Source of the DNA: WHSM01 sp050701635 | Lineage (GTDB): Bacteria > Actinomycetota > Actinomycetes > Mycobacteriales > Micromonosporaceae | Assembly: GCA_050701635.1 (NCBI GenBank) | Contig: JBOGDF010000254.1 | Location: 1-8,293, forward strand | DNA length: 8,293 bases | Direction of reading: 5' to 3' | Part shown: piece after piece, positions 1 to 6,761 of the stretch | Layout: each line of letters starts with the position of its first letter | How positions within the stretch are numbered: position 1 is the stretch's first letter | The notes under the pieces: model-generated | What the model was told of the DNA's origin: nothing | Databases searched by the model: none | Seen by the model: only the letters and a program-made list of their open reading frames with translations | Position numbers and translations under genes: made by a program

Positions 1-748
1 GCTGCGGCGCGGTCGGCGCGGCCTCGCCGTCGCGCAGTACGCCGAGCAGCCGCCGCATCTCGGTCAGCGCCTCCCGGGCGGCGCCGGCGATCTCGGAGAA
101 CTCCTGCCGCGCCGGCCCGTCCACGTCGGTGACCCGGTAGCCGGCGGTCTCGGCGCGTACCGCGATCAGCGACATGTGGTGGGCCACCACGTCGTGCAGC
201 TCGCGCGCGATCCGGGCCCGCTCGGTGAGCACCGCGCCGCGTTCCTGCTCGGCGGCCAGCCTGCGCTGGGCGGCCAGCCGGCCCCCCAACAGCCACCCCA
301 TCGCCAGCGGTACGGCGTACAGCAGCGTGGCGCCGACCCGGTTGTTCGGGAGTACGTACAGCCAGACCGGCACCGCGGTGAACAGCCCGACCCAGAGCAC
401 CACGCCCAGCCGCTGCCGCAGCCCGACCACGAACAGCACCAGCAGCAGCACGATCAGCTGCACCGGATGCCACGGCCACCCGGCCACCCGGGGCAGCACC
501 AGCAGGCCGACCGCGATCGCGGCGAGCCAGGCCCACCGCCACGCCCACAGCGAGGACCAGGCGGCGATCGCGAACGGCACCGCGGTCGCCAGCCCGAGCA
601 CCCATCCCAGGTACCCGCTCGCCTGCTCGCCGCTGCCGGCGCTCGCGGCGGCCAGTACGACCACGGCGACCGCCGTCGCGGCGCGTACCCACTTCGGGGA
701 CGGACCGGAGTCACGCCCCAGCAGGAGCGCGTCGACCAGCGCACGCAT
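1..748 (-). CDS. Sensor histidine kinase, N-terminal part (runs off left edge)
   Basis: This is a membrane sensor kinase of the NarL-partner type (HisKA_3 dimerisation domain), which would phosphorylate a cognate response regulator not present here. Reading leftward from ATG at 748, 249 residues are visible. About residues 22-155 hold five to six hydrophobic segments (for example the run around LIVLLLVLFVVGL and AVPLAMGWLLGG). A linker rich in Arg, Glu and Gln follows, then the phospho-acceptor motif RARIARELHDVVAHHMS with the acceptor His at about residue 185. The conserved second helix (EALTEMRRLLGVLRDG) ends near the window edge; the HATPase_c domain must lie further left. The start is uncertain: GTG at 763 is in frame and begins one base after the upstream gene's stop, and neither start has a strong ribosome binding site. 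The close spacing suggests co-transcription with the DUF3027-like gene. The ligand cannot be predicted. The family call is secure. Confidence 0.9.
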   Translation of the reverse strand, partial: MRALVDALLLGRDSGPSPKWVRAATAVAVVVLAAASAGSGEQASGYLGWVLGLATAVPFAIAAWSSLWAWRWAWLAAIAVGLLVLPRVAGWPWHPVQLIVLLLVLFVVGLRQRLGVVLWVGLFTAVPVWLYVLPNNRVGATLLYAVPLAMGWLLGGRLAAQRRLAAEQERGAVLTERARIARELHDVVAHHMSLIAVRAETAGYRVTDVDGPARQEFSEIAGAAREALTEMRRLLGVLRDGEAAPTAPQ

Positions 749-764
749 CGCAGCTGCGCCCACG

Positions 765-1559
765 TCAGGACTCGGTGGGTACGGATTCCACCTCGGCGTC
801 GTCGTACACCGTGGGCAGCTCTATCACGGCGGGCGCGATCTCGTCGGCCTGGTCGGCGAGCACCTCGGAGTGCGCGCCGCAGCCGTGGTCGGCGCTGACG
901 ACCTGGCCGTCGTCGGGGGCGAACAGGTTGCCGCAGGCACCGAACATCGCCCGCATCGAGCCGGCGAGCGGAAGATAGAAGCCGCAGGTGCCGCACCGGG
1001 CCTCCTTCGGCGCCGCCTTCGCGATCGGCGCCTCGGGACCCTGGTCGGACTCGTACCAGCGCTCGGCGGCTTCGATCCGGCCGAAGCGGCTCATCACGCG
1101 TACCCGGCCCAGCCCAAGCTCCCAGGCCGTCTCCTCCACACCGGGGTCGTCGGAGAGCACGTACCCCGGAGCCAGCCGGTCGTCGTCGCCCGGCGTCGGC
1201 ATCAGGTCGCCGACGCCCAGGTCACCCGGCTGCAGCCGCTCCTGCCACGGCACCCACTCCGGCGACAGCACCGACTCCGGGCCGGGCAGCAGCGCGATCT
1301 CGCAGACCGTCACCTGCTTGCTGCGCGGCACCCGGGTCACCGTCACCGCCCAGCGCCACCCCCGGTAGCCGGCCAGCAGGCAGTCGAAGAGGTGGGTCAC
1401 CAGCCGCTCGTCCTCCGGCACCGCGCCGACGTAGTCACCGACCGTGGCCGGATCGTCGGCGACCTCGAGCATCGCGTCGCGGGCCAGGTCGACCGCTTCG
1501 GCGCACACCGCGTCGAGCTTGGCCCGCCGGAGCGTGGTGGCTGTCTTAGTGCTGGTCAC
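765..1559 (-). CDS. DUF3027-family protein with putative zinc ribbon
   Basis: A 264-residue actinobacterial protein of unknown function that I recognise as DUF3027 from its conserved core (LVTHLFDCLLAGYRGWRWAV, then PRSKQVTVCE and LLPGPESVLSPEWVPW, residues about 53-106). The C-terminal third has RCGTCGF (Cys189, Cys192), then FGACGN (Cys209) and DHGCGAH (His225, Cys227, His230). This spacing looks like a zinc-binding site, which is an inference. The tail is acidic and probably disordered. No signal peptide or membrane segment is seen. I chose GTG at 1559 because a GGGGGA ribosome binding site lies 10 bases upstream and the protein then begins at TSTKTATTLRRAKLDAVC, where the family-like sequence starts. 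An in-frame ATG at 1604 would add 15 residues without a good ribosome binding site. It is divergent from mqnB and directly upstream of the histidine kinase. Its biochemical role is unknown. Confidence 0.85.
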   Translation of the reverse strand: MTSTKTATTLRRAKLDAVCAEAVDLARDAMLEVADDPATVGDYVGAVPEDERLVTHLFDCLLAGYRGWRWAVTVTRVPRSKQVTVCEIALLPGPESVLSPEWVPWQERLQPGDLGVGDLMPTPGDDDRLAPGYVLSDDPGVEETAWELGLGRVRVMSRFGRIEAAERWYESDQGPEAPIAKAAPKEARCGTCGFYLPLAGSMRAMFGACGNLFAPDDGQVVSADHGCGAHSEVLADQADEIAPAVIELPTVYDDAEVESVPTES

Positions 1560-1569
1560 CCGGCGATTG

Positions 1570-1575
1570 TCCCCC
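1570..1575 (-). promoter_or_regulatory. Ribosome binding site deciding the DUF3027 start
   Basis: On the minus strand this reads GGGGGA, 10 bases before GTG at 1559. It favours that start over the in-frame ATG at 1604, which has no purine-rich stretch before it. Confidence 0.5.
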
Positions 1576-1644
1576 ATTGGTGGGTACGCCGTCACATCGG
1601 GCACGCGGCGGGTGCATCACCGACCTCACCACCGCCGTGACCAG

Positions 1645-1663
1645 CCATTATGCGTACGTCACA
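1645..1663. promoter_or_regulatory. Candidate divergent promoter core between DUF3027 and mqnB
   Basis: This is the AT-richest spot in the intergenic region. It reads CATTAT at 1646-1651 on the plus strand and CATAAT on the minus strand, each resembling a -10 box. On the plus strand the transcript would begin about 6 bases before ATG 1664, so mqnB mRNA may be nearly leaderless, in keeping with its weak ribosome binding site. On the minus strand the leader to GTG 1559 would be about 80 bases. I see no convincing -35 box for either direction, so the assignment is tentative. Confidence 0.3.
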
Positions 1664-2284
1664 ATGGGCCACGTGCGGATCCTGATAGCCACCGCGGTGG
1701 CGCCCGAGCGGGACGCGGTGCTCGCCGGTCTGCGCGACGCAGCCGGCGTGGACGTGGTCGCCGTCGGCGTCGGACCGGCCGCCGCGGCCGCCGGCACCGC
1801 CCGGTTGCTGGCGCTCGGGGGGTACGACGCGGTGGTGAGCGCCGGGATCGCCGGTGGCATGCCGGGGCAGGTCGAGCTGGGCGGCGTGGTGGTGGCCAGC
1901 CGCAGCGTGGCCGCCGATTTGGGCGCCGAGTCGCCCGACGGGTTCCTGCCGCTGTCGGCGCTCGGTTTCGGCACCGACGAGATCGTCGCCGACCCGTTCC
2001 TGAAACATCCGTACGCAACCGTGGGGGCGGTGCTGAGCGTCTCTACTGTGACCGGCACCGCGGCGGCGACGGCGGAGCTGGCCCGGCGCCACCCGGACGC
2101 GGTGGCCGAGGCGATGGAGGGATTCGGAGTGGCGACAGCGGCGGCGCAGGCGGGCGTACGGTTCGCCGAGCTGCGTACGATCTCCAATCTGGTCGGCCCC
2201 CGGGACAAGGCGGCGTGGCGGCTGCCGGAGGCGCTGGCCGCGTTGACCGAGGCGGTCGCGGCGGTCAGCCGGGAGTGGCCGTGA
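1664..2284 (+). CDS. mqnB: Futalosine hydrolase (MqnB)
   Basis: A cytoplasmic nucleosidase of the futalosine menaquinone pathway that removes hypoxanthine from futalosine to give dehypoxanthine futalosine, the substrate of MqnC. The product is 206 residues, close to the usual family length. It shows the PNP/MTA-SAH nucleosidase fold signatures: VRILIATAVAPERDAV at the start, VSAGIAGGMPGQVELGGVVVASR in the middle, AMEGFGVATAAAQAGV (the Met-Glu ribose-contact motif), and RTISNLVGPRDKAAW near the end, which is typical of MqnB rather than MTA/SAH nucleosidase (ISD). ATG 1664 is used here. GTG 1673 would start exactly at VRILIA, as family members do, and is equally plausible; neither has a good ribosome binding site. 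The stop overlaps the mqnD start (GTGA), so the two are translationally coupled. Confidence 0.92.
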   Translation: MGHVRILIATAVAPERDAVLAGLRDAAGVDVVAVGVGPAAAAAGTARLLALGGYDAVVSAGIAGGMPGQVELGGVVVASRSVAADLGAESPDGFLPLSALGFGTDEIVADPFLKHPYATVGAVLSVSTVTGTAAATAELARRHPDAVAEAMEGFGVATAAAQAGVRFAELRTISNLVGPRDKAAWRLPEALAALTEAVAAVSREWP

Positions 2285-3189
2285 CCACCCCACAGGCCAG
2301 CCCGCAGACCGGCCGTCATGCCGCCCCGCAGACCGGCCCCCAGGCCGCCCGCACGCCGCTGTCGCTCGCGATCTCGCCGTGCCCCAACGACACCTTCGCG
2401 TTCCACGCGCTGGTGCACGGGCTGGTGCCCGGCGCGCCCGCCGTCGACGTCACGTACGCCGACGTCGACGTCACCAACACCGAAGCCGAGCGCGGGGCGT
2501 ACGACCTGGTGAAGGTCAGCTACGCCGCGCTGCCGTGGCTGCTGGACCGGTACGCCCTGCTGCCCTGCGGCGGTGCGCTGGGGCGCGGCTGCGGCCCGCT
2601 GGTGCTCACCCGCGGCGAGACCGACCCGGAGCGGGCCGTCGGCGGCGGCACCGTGGCGATCCCCGGGGAGCGGACCACGGCGTACCTGCTGTTCCGGCTG
2701 TGGTCGGAGAAGTTCCCGCCGGAACGTACCGTCATCATGCCCTTTGACCAGATCATGGGGGCGGTTCGTAACGGAGAGGTCGCCGCAGGCTTGGTGATTC
2801 ACGAAGCGCGGTTCACCTACCCGTCGTACGGTCTGCACTCGGTCGCGGATCTGGGCGAGTGGTGGGAACGGGAAACCGGCCTGCCGATCCCGCTCGGGGC
2901 CATCCTCGCCCGGCGCGGGCCGGCGGGCGTCGACCCGGCCGCCGCCGCGGGGTGGATCCGCGAATCGGTACGCCGGGCGCACACCGACCCGGCCGCCAGC
3001 GCGGCGTACGTCCGCGACCACGCCCAGGAGATGGAGCCCGAGGTGATCAGGCGACACATCGAGCTGTACGTCAACCGGTTCACCGAGGAGCTCGGCGACG
3101 AGGGGTACGCCGCTGTCGACACCCTGCTCCGCCGCGCCAGCGCCGCCGGTCTGACACCGCCCGTGGCCCCCGACACGCTGAGGAACTGA
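2281..3189 (+). CDS. mqnD: 1,4-dihydroxy-6-naphthoate synthase (MqnD)
   Basis: This enzyme converts cyclic dehypoxanthine futalosine to 1,4-dihydroxy-6-naphthoate, which is later prenylated and methylated to menaquinone. It is a cytoplasmic protein of 302 residues with the periplasmic-binding-protein-like MqnA/MqnD fold. Diagnostic motifs are ISPCPNDTFAFHALVHG (residues 31-47), DLVKVSYAALPWL (75-87), TVAIPGERTTAYLL (124-137), MPFDQIMGAVRNGEVAAGLVIHEARFTYPSYGL (153-185, containing the conserved IHE histidine at 174) and WWERETGLPIPLGAI (194-208). The GTG start overlaps the mqnB stop by four bases and has GGGAG five bases upstream. About 25 residues (PQASPQTGRHAAPQTGPQAA region) precede the conserved core; this Gln/Pro-rich extension looks disordered and contains a short repeat. 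No later ATG or GTG would remove it cleanly. The identification is strong. Confidence 0.93.
   Translation: MTTPQASPQTGRHAAPQTGPQAARTPLSLAISPCPNDTFAFHALVHGLVPGAPAVDVTYADVDVTNTEAERGAYDLVKVSYAALPWLLDRYALLPCGGALGRGCGPLVLTRGETDPERAVGGGTVAIPGERTTAYLLFRLWSEKFPPERTVIMPFDQIMGAVRNGEVAAGLVIHEARFTYPSYGLHSVADLGEWWERETGLPIPLGAILARRGPAGVDPAAAAGWIRESVRRAHTDPAASAAYVRDHAQEMEPEVIRRHIELYVNRFTEELGDEGYAAVDTLLRRASAAGLTPPVAPDTLRN
2301..2338 (+). repeat. 14-bp in-frame direct repeat in the mqnD 5' end
   Basis: The sequence CCCGCAGACCGGCC occurs at 2301-2314 and again at 2325-2338, 24 bases (eight codons) apart. It encodes the repeated Pro-Gln-Thr-Gly of the N-terminal extension. Confidence 0.7.
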
Positions 3190-5315
3190 TGCCCTCCGTA
3201 ACCGTCGACTCCGACGCCGACCCCCGCTCCACCGGCGCCCAGGCCGACACCAACGGCGCCAACGGACAGGCCGGCACCAACGGCCGGGCCGGTGCCGACG
3301 GCAAGTCCGGCCCTCACGGACAGGCCGAGGCCGCGGACCGGGCAAGCATCGAGCCGGCAGCCGTCACGGGCGGGCCGGGCCCTGCTCCGCGACCCCGCTG
3401 GCAGCTCGCCGCCGCTGGTGTCGCCGCGGCGTGGCTGCTGCCGGTGACCACCCACCTGTTCGGCGTGGACTGGCTGCTGCCGCTGGCGATCTGGACGTTC
3501 ACCGCATCGCTGCTGCGCAGCGGGAAGACGCTGCTGGACCGGATGATGCTGGCCGCCGTACTGCTGATCGGGGCGACCAGCGCGGCCGGGCTGGTGATGT
3601 CGGTGTGGCCGTGGGGGATCGCGCCGGTGCCGGTGGCGGGCACCGCGCTGACCGCGCTGGTCGGGATCGCGGTCGCGCTGCGCCGCCGGCCCCAGCTGCG
3701 GCTCCCGGTACGCGGCTCCGACCTCCTGGTGCTCGGCACCGGCGCGCTGGCGGCACTGCTGGTGCTGCTGCCGTACGCCGGGCGCAGCTTCGCCGAGCGG
3801 ATCGGGCTGGTGCTGCTCGGCGAGGACTTCGCCCGGCACTTCTCGCTGTACGACGCGATCGGGCTCACCGGACACTATGCGTTCCTGGAGCGCCAGGAGA
3901 CCGCGCCGTACCTGCTGTTCGGGATGCAGACGTACCCCCAGGGCTCGCATTTCCTGTACGCGCTGCTCGACAGCTTCCTGCGCTCCGGCGCCCCGGCGAC
4001 CGACGCCGCCAGCTCGTTCGAGCACTACATCGGCTACCACATGGCCGGGTACGCGTTCTTCGCCATGGTGGTGCTGTGGGCGGCCCGCTGGGTGGCGCCG
4101 GGCACGCTGCACGGCTGGCCGAAGGTGGCGGTCTACACCTTCGTGATCGCCGCGGTGACCTTCAGTGAGCTGTTCGCGATGTACGTACGCGGCTACCCCG
4201 GCGAGATCCTCGGCCTGTCCCTGTACGCCGTGCTGGTCGCGCTGGTGGCCCGGCCGCCCCGGCACACCCGCGAGCTGATCATCACGATCGGCGCGCTGCT
4301 GGTGGGCGCCAGCTGGGCGTACTTCTTCCTGCTGCCGTTCGTGGGCGGGATCGCGATCGTCGCGCTGATCGGCTACCGGCACCGGCTGCTGCGGCGTTGG
4401 GGGACCGCGCTGGTCGCGGCGGTGGTGACGATCCCGCTGGCGCTGCTGCCGTTCGTGGTGTACAGCGACCGGGCCAGCCCGCTGGAGGACCTGCTGCCGG
4501 GCGGGCCGGTGGAGGGCGTGAACCGCCCGATGACGGTCGGAGTCGCGGCGCTGCTGATCGCCGGGCTGGCGGCGGCGCCCCGGTCCCCGGTGTGGCGGAT
4601 GATCGGCGTACAGCTGTTCCTGGTCGGCGGCATGTCCATCCTGCTCGGGGTGTACCAGCTGGTCGCCGTGGGCCAGCTGTCGTACTACTTCGACAAGGCC
4701 GGCCACGCCCTGCTGGTCACCTGCCTGGTCGGCCTGAGCGGCCTCACTCCCCTGTTGGCGCGGGTACGCCGCCAGGTCGGGGACTCCGCACGGCCCGACC
4801 GGCGGCGCAAGCTGCTCGAAGTGGCGGTCGGCGTGACGGTCGTGTTCGGGATCATGGCGAGCTTCGGCGCGGTGCCGCTGCAACGCCCCAGCGAGCACAA
4901 CGACGAGCCGATCCGCAACGTCAGCTGGGCCACCGCGTACGCCGTCGGCAACCTGAACAACCGCCACATCGCGGCGGCGGTCGACGGGGTGCTGCGCCGC
5001 AATCCGGAAGCGGACGGCAGGCTCACCCAGGTGATCGTGGCGAACAAGGACCACAGCTACCTCTGTACGTTGTTCGTCTCCGTACTGCACCGCAACTACG
5101 GCACGCTGATCCGGGTGCCCACCTCGGCCACTCCGCTGTACTACGTGGAGGACCTCGACGTCACCATCGCCGACTACCCGGGCCGGCCGCGCCGGATCGT
5201 CGTGATCAACTCACCGGAGACCGCGCAGCAGATCCAGGAGGTGCTGGACGCCCGGCCGGACCTGGACGTCGAGCTGGTCTCGATCGAGGTCGAACCGCCG
5301 CCGGATGACGACTGA
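3189..5315 (+). CDS. Polytopic membrane protein, GT-C glycosyltransferase-like
   Basis: A 708-residue integral membrane protein whose specific family I do not recognise. Residues 1-68 are a Gly/Asn/Ala-rich, probably disordered leader with NG repeats. About 13-14 hydrophobic segments follow between residues 71 and 562, and the last ~145 residues are soluble. The first large loop, after about residue 196, has LLGEDFARHFSLYDAI (Glu212, Asp213, His217) and later TYPQGSHFLYALL (248-260). An acidic pair in the first extracytoplasmic loop plus a YPxGxH motif is the arrangement seen in GT-C polyprenyl-phosphate-dependent glycosyltransferases and related DUF6541-like proteins. YYFDKAGHA (499-507) also recalls such proteins. 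A sugar-transferase role is therefore an inference. ATG 3189 shares its A with the mqnD stop (TGATG) and has GAGGA four bases upstream. A non-enzymatic membrane role is possible. Confidence 0.75.
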   Translation: MPSVTVDSDADPRSTGAQADTNGANGQAGTNGRAGADGKSGPHGQAEAADRASIEPAAVTGGPGPAPRPRWQLAAAGVAAAWLLPVTTHLFGVDWLLPLAIWTFTASLLRSGKTLLDRMMLAAVLLIGATSAAGLVMSVWPWGIAPVPVAGTALTALVGIAVALRRRPQLRLPVRGSDLLVLGTGALAALLVLLPYAGRSFAERIGLVLLGEDFARHFSLYDAIGLTGHYAFLERQETAPYLLFGMQTYPQGSHFLYALLDSFLRSGAPATDAASSFEHYIGYHMAGYAFFAMVVLWAARWVAPGTLHGWPKVAVYTFVIAAVTFSELFAMYVRGYPGEILGLSLYAVLVALVARPPRHTRELIITIGALLVGASWAYFFLLPFVGGIAIVALIGYRHRLLRRWGTALVAAVVTIPLALLPFVVYSDRASPLEDLLPGGPVEGVNRPMTVGVAALLIAGLAAAPRSPVWRMIGVQLFLVGGMSILLGVYQLVAVGQLSYYFDKAGHALLVTCLVGLSGLTPLLARVRRQVGDSARPDRRRKLLEVAVGVTVVFGIMASFGAVPLQRPSEHNDEPIRNVSWATAYAVGNLNNRHIAAAVDGVLRRNPEADGRLTQVIVANKDHSYLCTLFVSVLHRNYGTLIRVPTSATPLYYVEDLDVTIADYPGRPRRIVVINSPETAQQIQEVLDARPDLDVELVSIEVEPPPDDD

Positions 5316-5327
5316 GCGGCGGCTCAG
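5312..5327. terminator. Small hairpin spanning both convergent stop codons
   Basis: CTGAGC (5312-5317), loop GGCG, GCTCAG (5322-5327): a perfect 6-bp stem. The left arm contains the TGA of the membrane gene and the right arm the TGA of the opposite-strand phosphodiesterase. No T-tract follows on either strand, so if it terminates transcription it does so in the actinobacterial U-poor fashion. Confidence 0.35.
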
Positions 5328-6205
5328 CGGGTCGGGTGCAGCAGCCGGTGCAGTACGTCGGGCCGGTTGGTGATCACGCCGTCGGCGCCCAGTCCGATTG
5401 TCGCCCGCAGCTGCTCCGGGTCGTCGATGGTCCACACGAAGGACTCCAGCCCCAGCTCGTGCAACTTCCGCTGGTACGCCGCGTCGAAGCTGCCGTGCTG
5501 CGGGTTGACCTGGTCGGCGTACGTGGCGATGGTGGCCAGCTCTGCGGGGCGCGGGGTGCCGAGCACGCCGAGGACGGTCTTCGGCCGCAGCTCGGCGTAC
5601 TCCCGGATGAATCTCCAGTCGAAGCTCTGCACCACCAGCCGGCGGCCGCTGTCGGTCCAGTCCGACCGGCGGTCGAGCTCGTCGGCGAGCGCCTGCGCGA
5701 TCCCGGGGTAGAGGTGCGGCGCCTTCGCCTCCAGCAGCAGCCCGGTGTCGGTGTCGGCGAGGGTGTCGAGCACCTCGCTCAGCCGCGGTACGCGCGCCCC
5801 CGCGAACTCCTCGCCGAACCAGCTGCCGGCGTCGAGGCCGGCCAGCTCGGCGTACGTGAAGTCGGCGAGCCGCCACGGGCCGCGCTCCGGGTAGAGCCGT
5901 TCGACGTCGGTGGTCCGCTTCAACGTGGTGTCGTGCAGCACCACCAGTACGCCGTCCTTGGTCCGCTGTACGTCGACCTCCACCAGGTCGGCGTGCTGCG
6001 CGACCCCGAGCTCGATCGCGGGGAGGGTGTTCTCCGGCGCGTACCCGGAGGCGCCGCGGTGCGCGATCGTGAGCACCGGCCGGTCCGGCAGTGCGGCGGC
6101 GGGGGTGGCGGCGTCCGCCTTACCCCTGGGTGTGGTCGCGACCGCGACCGCCGCCGCGGCGACCAGCAGTCCGACCGCGGCAACCGCCGCAACCCGGTAC
6201 GCCAT
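5324..6205 (-). CDS. Secreted glycerophosphodiester phosphodiesterase
   Basis: It hydrolyses glycerophosphodiesters (deacylated phospholipids, possibly teichoic-acid-type polymers) to glycerol-3-phosphate and an alcohol, outside the cytoplasmic membrane. The 293-residue product begins with a short Arg-containing n-region and a hydrophobic run (residues 5-24), consistent with a signal peptide or an N-terminal anchor; no lipobox cysteine is seen. The GDPD TIM barrel fills residues 44-288. It has IAHRGASGYAPENT (His49, Arg50), VEVDVQRTKDGVLVVLHD (metal ligands Glu76 and Asp78, catalytic His91), LLLEAK (Glu159, Lys161), FVWTIDDP and GADGVITNRPD near the end. All expected catalytic residues are present. 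ATG 6205 has a perfect AGGAGG five bases upstream. It ends eight bases from the stop of the convergent membrane gene. Substrate preference cannot be read from sequence. Confidence 0.95.
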   Translation of the reverse strand: MAYRVAAVAAVGLLVAAAAVAVATTPRGKADAATPAAALPDRPVLTIAHRGASGYAPENTLPAIELGVAQHADLVEVDVQRTKDGVLVVLHDTTLKRTTDVERLYPERGPWRLADFTYAELAGLDAGSWFGEEFAGARVPRLSEVLDTLADTDTGLLLEAKAPHLYPGIAQALADELDRRSDWTDSGRRLVVQSFDWRFIREYAELRPKTVLGVLGTPRPAELATIATYADQVNPQHGSFDAAYQRKLHELGLESFVWTIDDPEQLRATIGLGADGVITNRPDVLHRLLHPTR

Positions 6206-6210
6206 CCGCC

Positions 6211-6216
6211 CCTCCT
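6211..6216 (-). promoter_or_regulatory. Strong ribosome binding site of the phosphodiesterase
   Basis: AGGAGG on the minus strand, five bases before ATG 6205. It fixes the start and implies efficient translation. Confidence 0.7.
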
Positions 6217-6316
6217 CGCATCCACGAGGGACGGTGGCGTACCAGGGTGACGGGACGGTGATCAGGCCACGAGCGGGGCGTTACCCGTGCCCGAAGATCA
6301 CGCGGAGCGGTGTGGG

Positions 6317-6703
6317 CTAGGTCTCCAGCTCGCGTGCCACCGCGTGGACCACCTCGGCGATCTTCTTGGTCACCTTGCGGTCCGGGTGCCGGCCCCGGCG
6401 CAGCTCCGGCTGCACCTTCATCTCCAGCACCTTGATCATGTCCTCGATCAGCCCGTGCAGCTCGTCGGGCGAACGCCGCCGCAGCTCGGCCATCGTGGGC
6501 GGCTTGTCCAGCAGCTGCACCGACAGCGCCTGGTCGCCCCGGCGGCTCTCCACCACGCCGAAGTCGACCCGTTGCCCGGGCTTGAGCTCCTCCACCCCGT
6601 TGGGCAGCGCGCCCTTGTGTACGAACACGTCACCGCCGTCGTCGCGGGTCAGGAAGCCGAAGCCCTTCTCCACGTCGTACCACTTGACTCGGCCGGTAGG
6701 CAC
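6317..6703 (-). CDS. Cold-shock-domain protein with C-terminal helical extension
   Basis: A cytoplasmic single-stranded nucleic-acid-binding protein, probably an RNA chaperone. The 128-residue product has one cold-shock domain at residues 1-67: GRVKWYDVEKGFGFLTRDDGGDVFVHKGAL contains RNP1 (KGFGFL, residues 13-18) and RNP2 (VFVHK, 26-30) with the aromatic residues intact. Small Csp proteins stop near 65-70 residues; here about 60 more follow (MAELRRRSPDELHGLIEDMIKVLEM, then basic RRGRHPDRKVTKKIAEVVHAVARELET). They look like two charged amphipathic helices. Longer Csp proteins of about 127 residues are known in actinobacteria, so the extension is a lineage form and not a fusion artefact. The GTG start at 6703 has GAGGA six bases upstream. 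A promoter and a strong leader stem-loop lie upstream (6732-6790). Confidence 0.94.
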   Translation of the reverse strand: MPTGRVKWYDVEKGFGFLTRDDGGDVFVHKGALPNGVEELKPGQRVDFGVVESRRGDQALSVQLLDKPPTMAELRRRSPDELHGLIEDMIKVLEMKVQPELRRGRHPDRKVTKKIAEVVHAVARELET

Positions 6704-6709
6704 TGCTGG

Positions 6710-6714
6710 TCCTC
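6710..6714 (-). promoter_or_regulatory. Ribosome binding site supporting the csp GTG start
   Basis: GAGGA on the minus strand, six bases before GTG 6703. No ATG is available nearby, so this site supports the GTG start. Confidence 0.6.
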
Positions 6715-6731
6715 AATCCGGAGTAGACGAA

Positions 6732-6759
6732 ACTGAGGGCAGCGACCGCTGCCCTCAGT
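6732..6759 (-). promoter_or_regulatory. 12-bp perfect stem-loop in the csp leader
   Basis: ACTGAGGGCAGC (6732-6743) and GCTGCCCTCAGT (6748-6759) pair perfectly around a four-base loop. On the minus strand the stem is followed by TTTCGTCT, a modest U-rich stretch. It lies 29-56 bases upstream of the csp start. It may be a 5' stabilising hairpin, an attenuator that csp itself could melt, or the terminator of the small ORF upstream. The stem itself is certain; its role is inferred. Confidence 0.7.
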
Positions 6760-6761
6760 CC

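Noticed and set aside
174..1640. Long plus-strand open frames opposite the histidine kinase and the DUF3027-like gene
   Set aside because: The products are low-complexity Ser/Arg/Pro/His sequences that span two real minus-strand genes, so these are shadows of high GC content.
1829..2284. Possible loss of the nucleosidase catalytic Asp in MqnB (ISN in place of ISD)
   Set aside because: The ISN-V-G-x-R-D form is what I expect in futalosine hydrolases as opposed to MTA/SAH nucleosidases, so it is a family trait and not a defect.
1648..3345. A 565-codon minus-strand open frame across mqnB and mqnD
   Set aside because: It is antisense to two genes with unambiguous family motifs, is full of Arg/Gly/Pro runs and has no ribosome binding site.
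2817..5090. A 757-codon open frame on the minus strand opposite the membrane protein
   Set aside because: Its translation is rich in Arg, Gln, His and Gly without domain structure, as expected for the antisense of a GC-rich gene. The plus-strand frame has clear membrane segments and a coupled start.
6235..6316. Stem-like sequence CAC..GGG/CCC.GTG near 6263-6285 between the phosphodiesterase and csp
   Set aside because: The stem needs a four-base bulge and has only six pairs, and no T-tract or conserved placement supports a terminator.
6744..6759. Reading the 6732-6759 stem-loop as a plus-strand terminator
   Set aside because: No gene on the plus strand ends near it, and the bases after it on that strand (CCAGGTTATCTGG) are not a T-tract.
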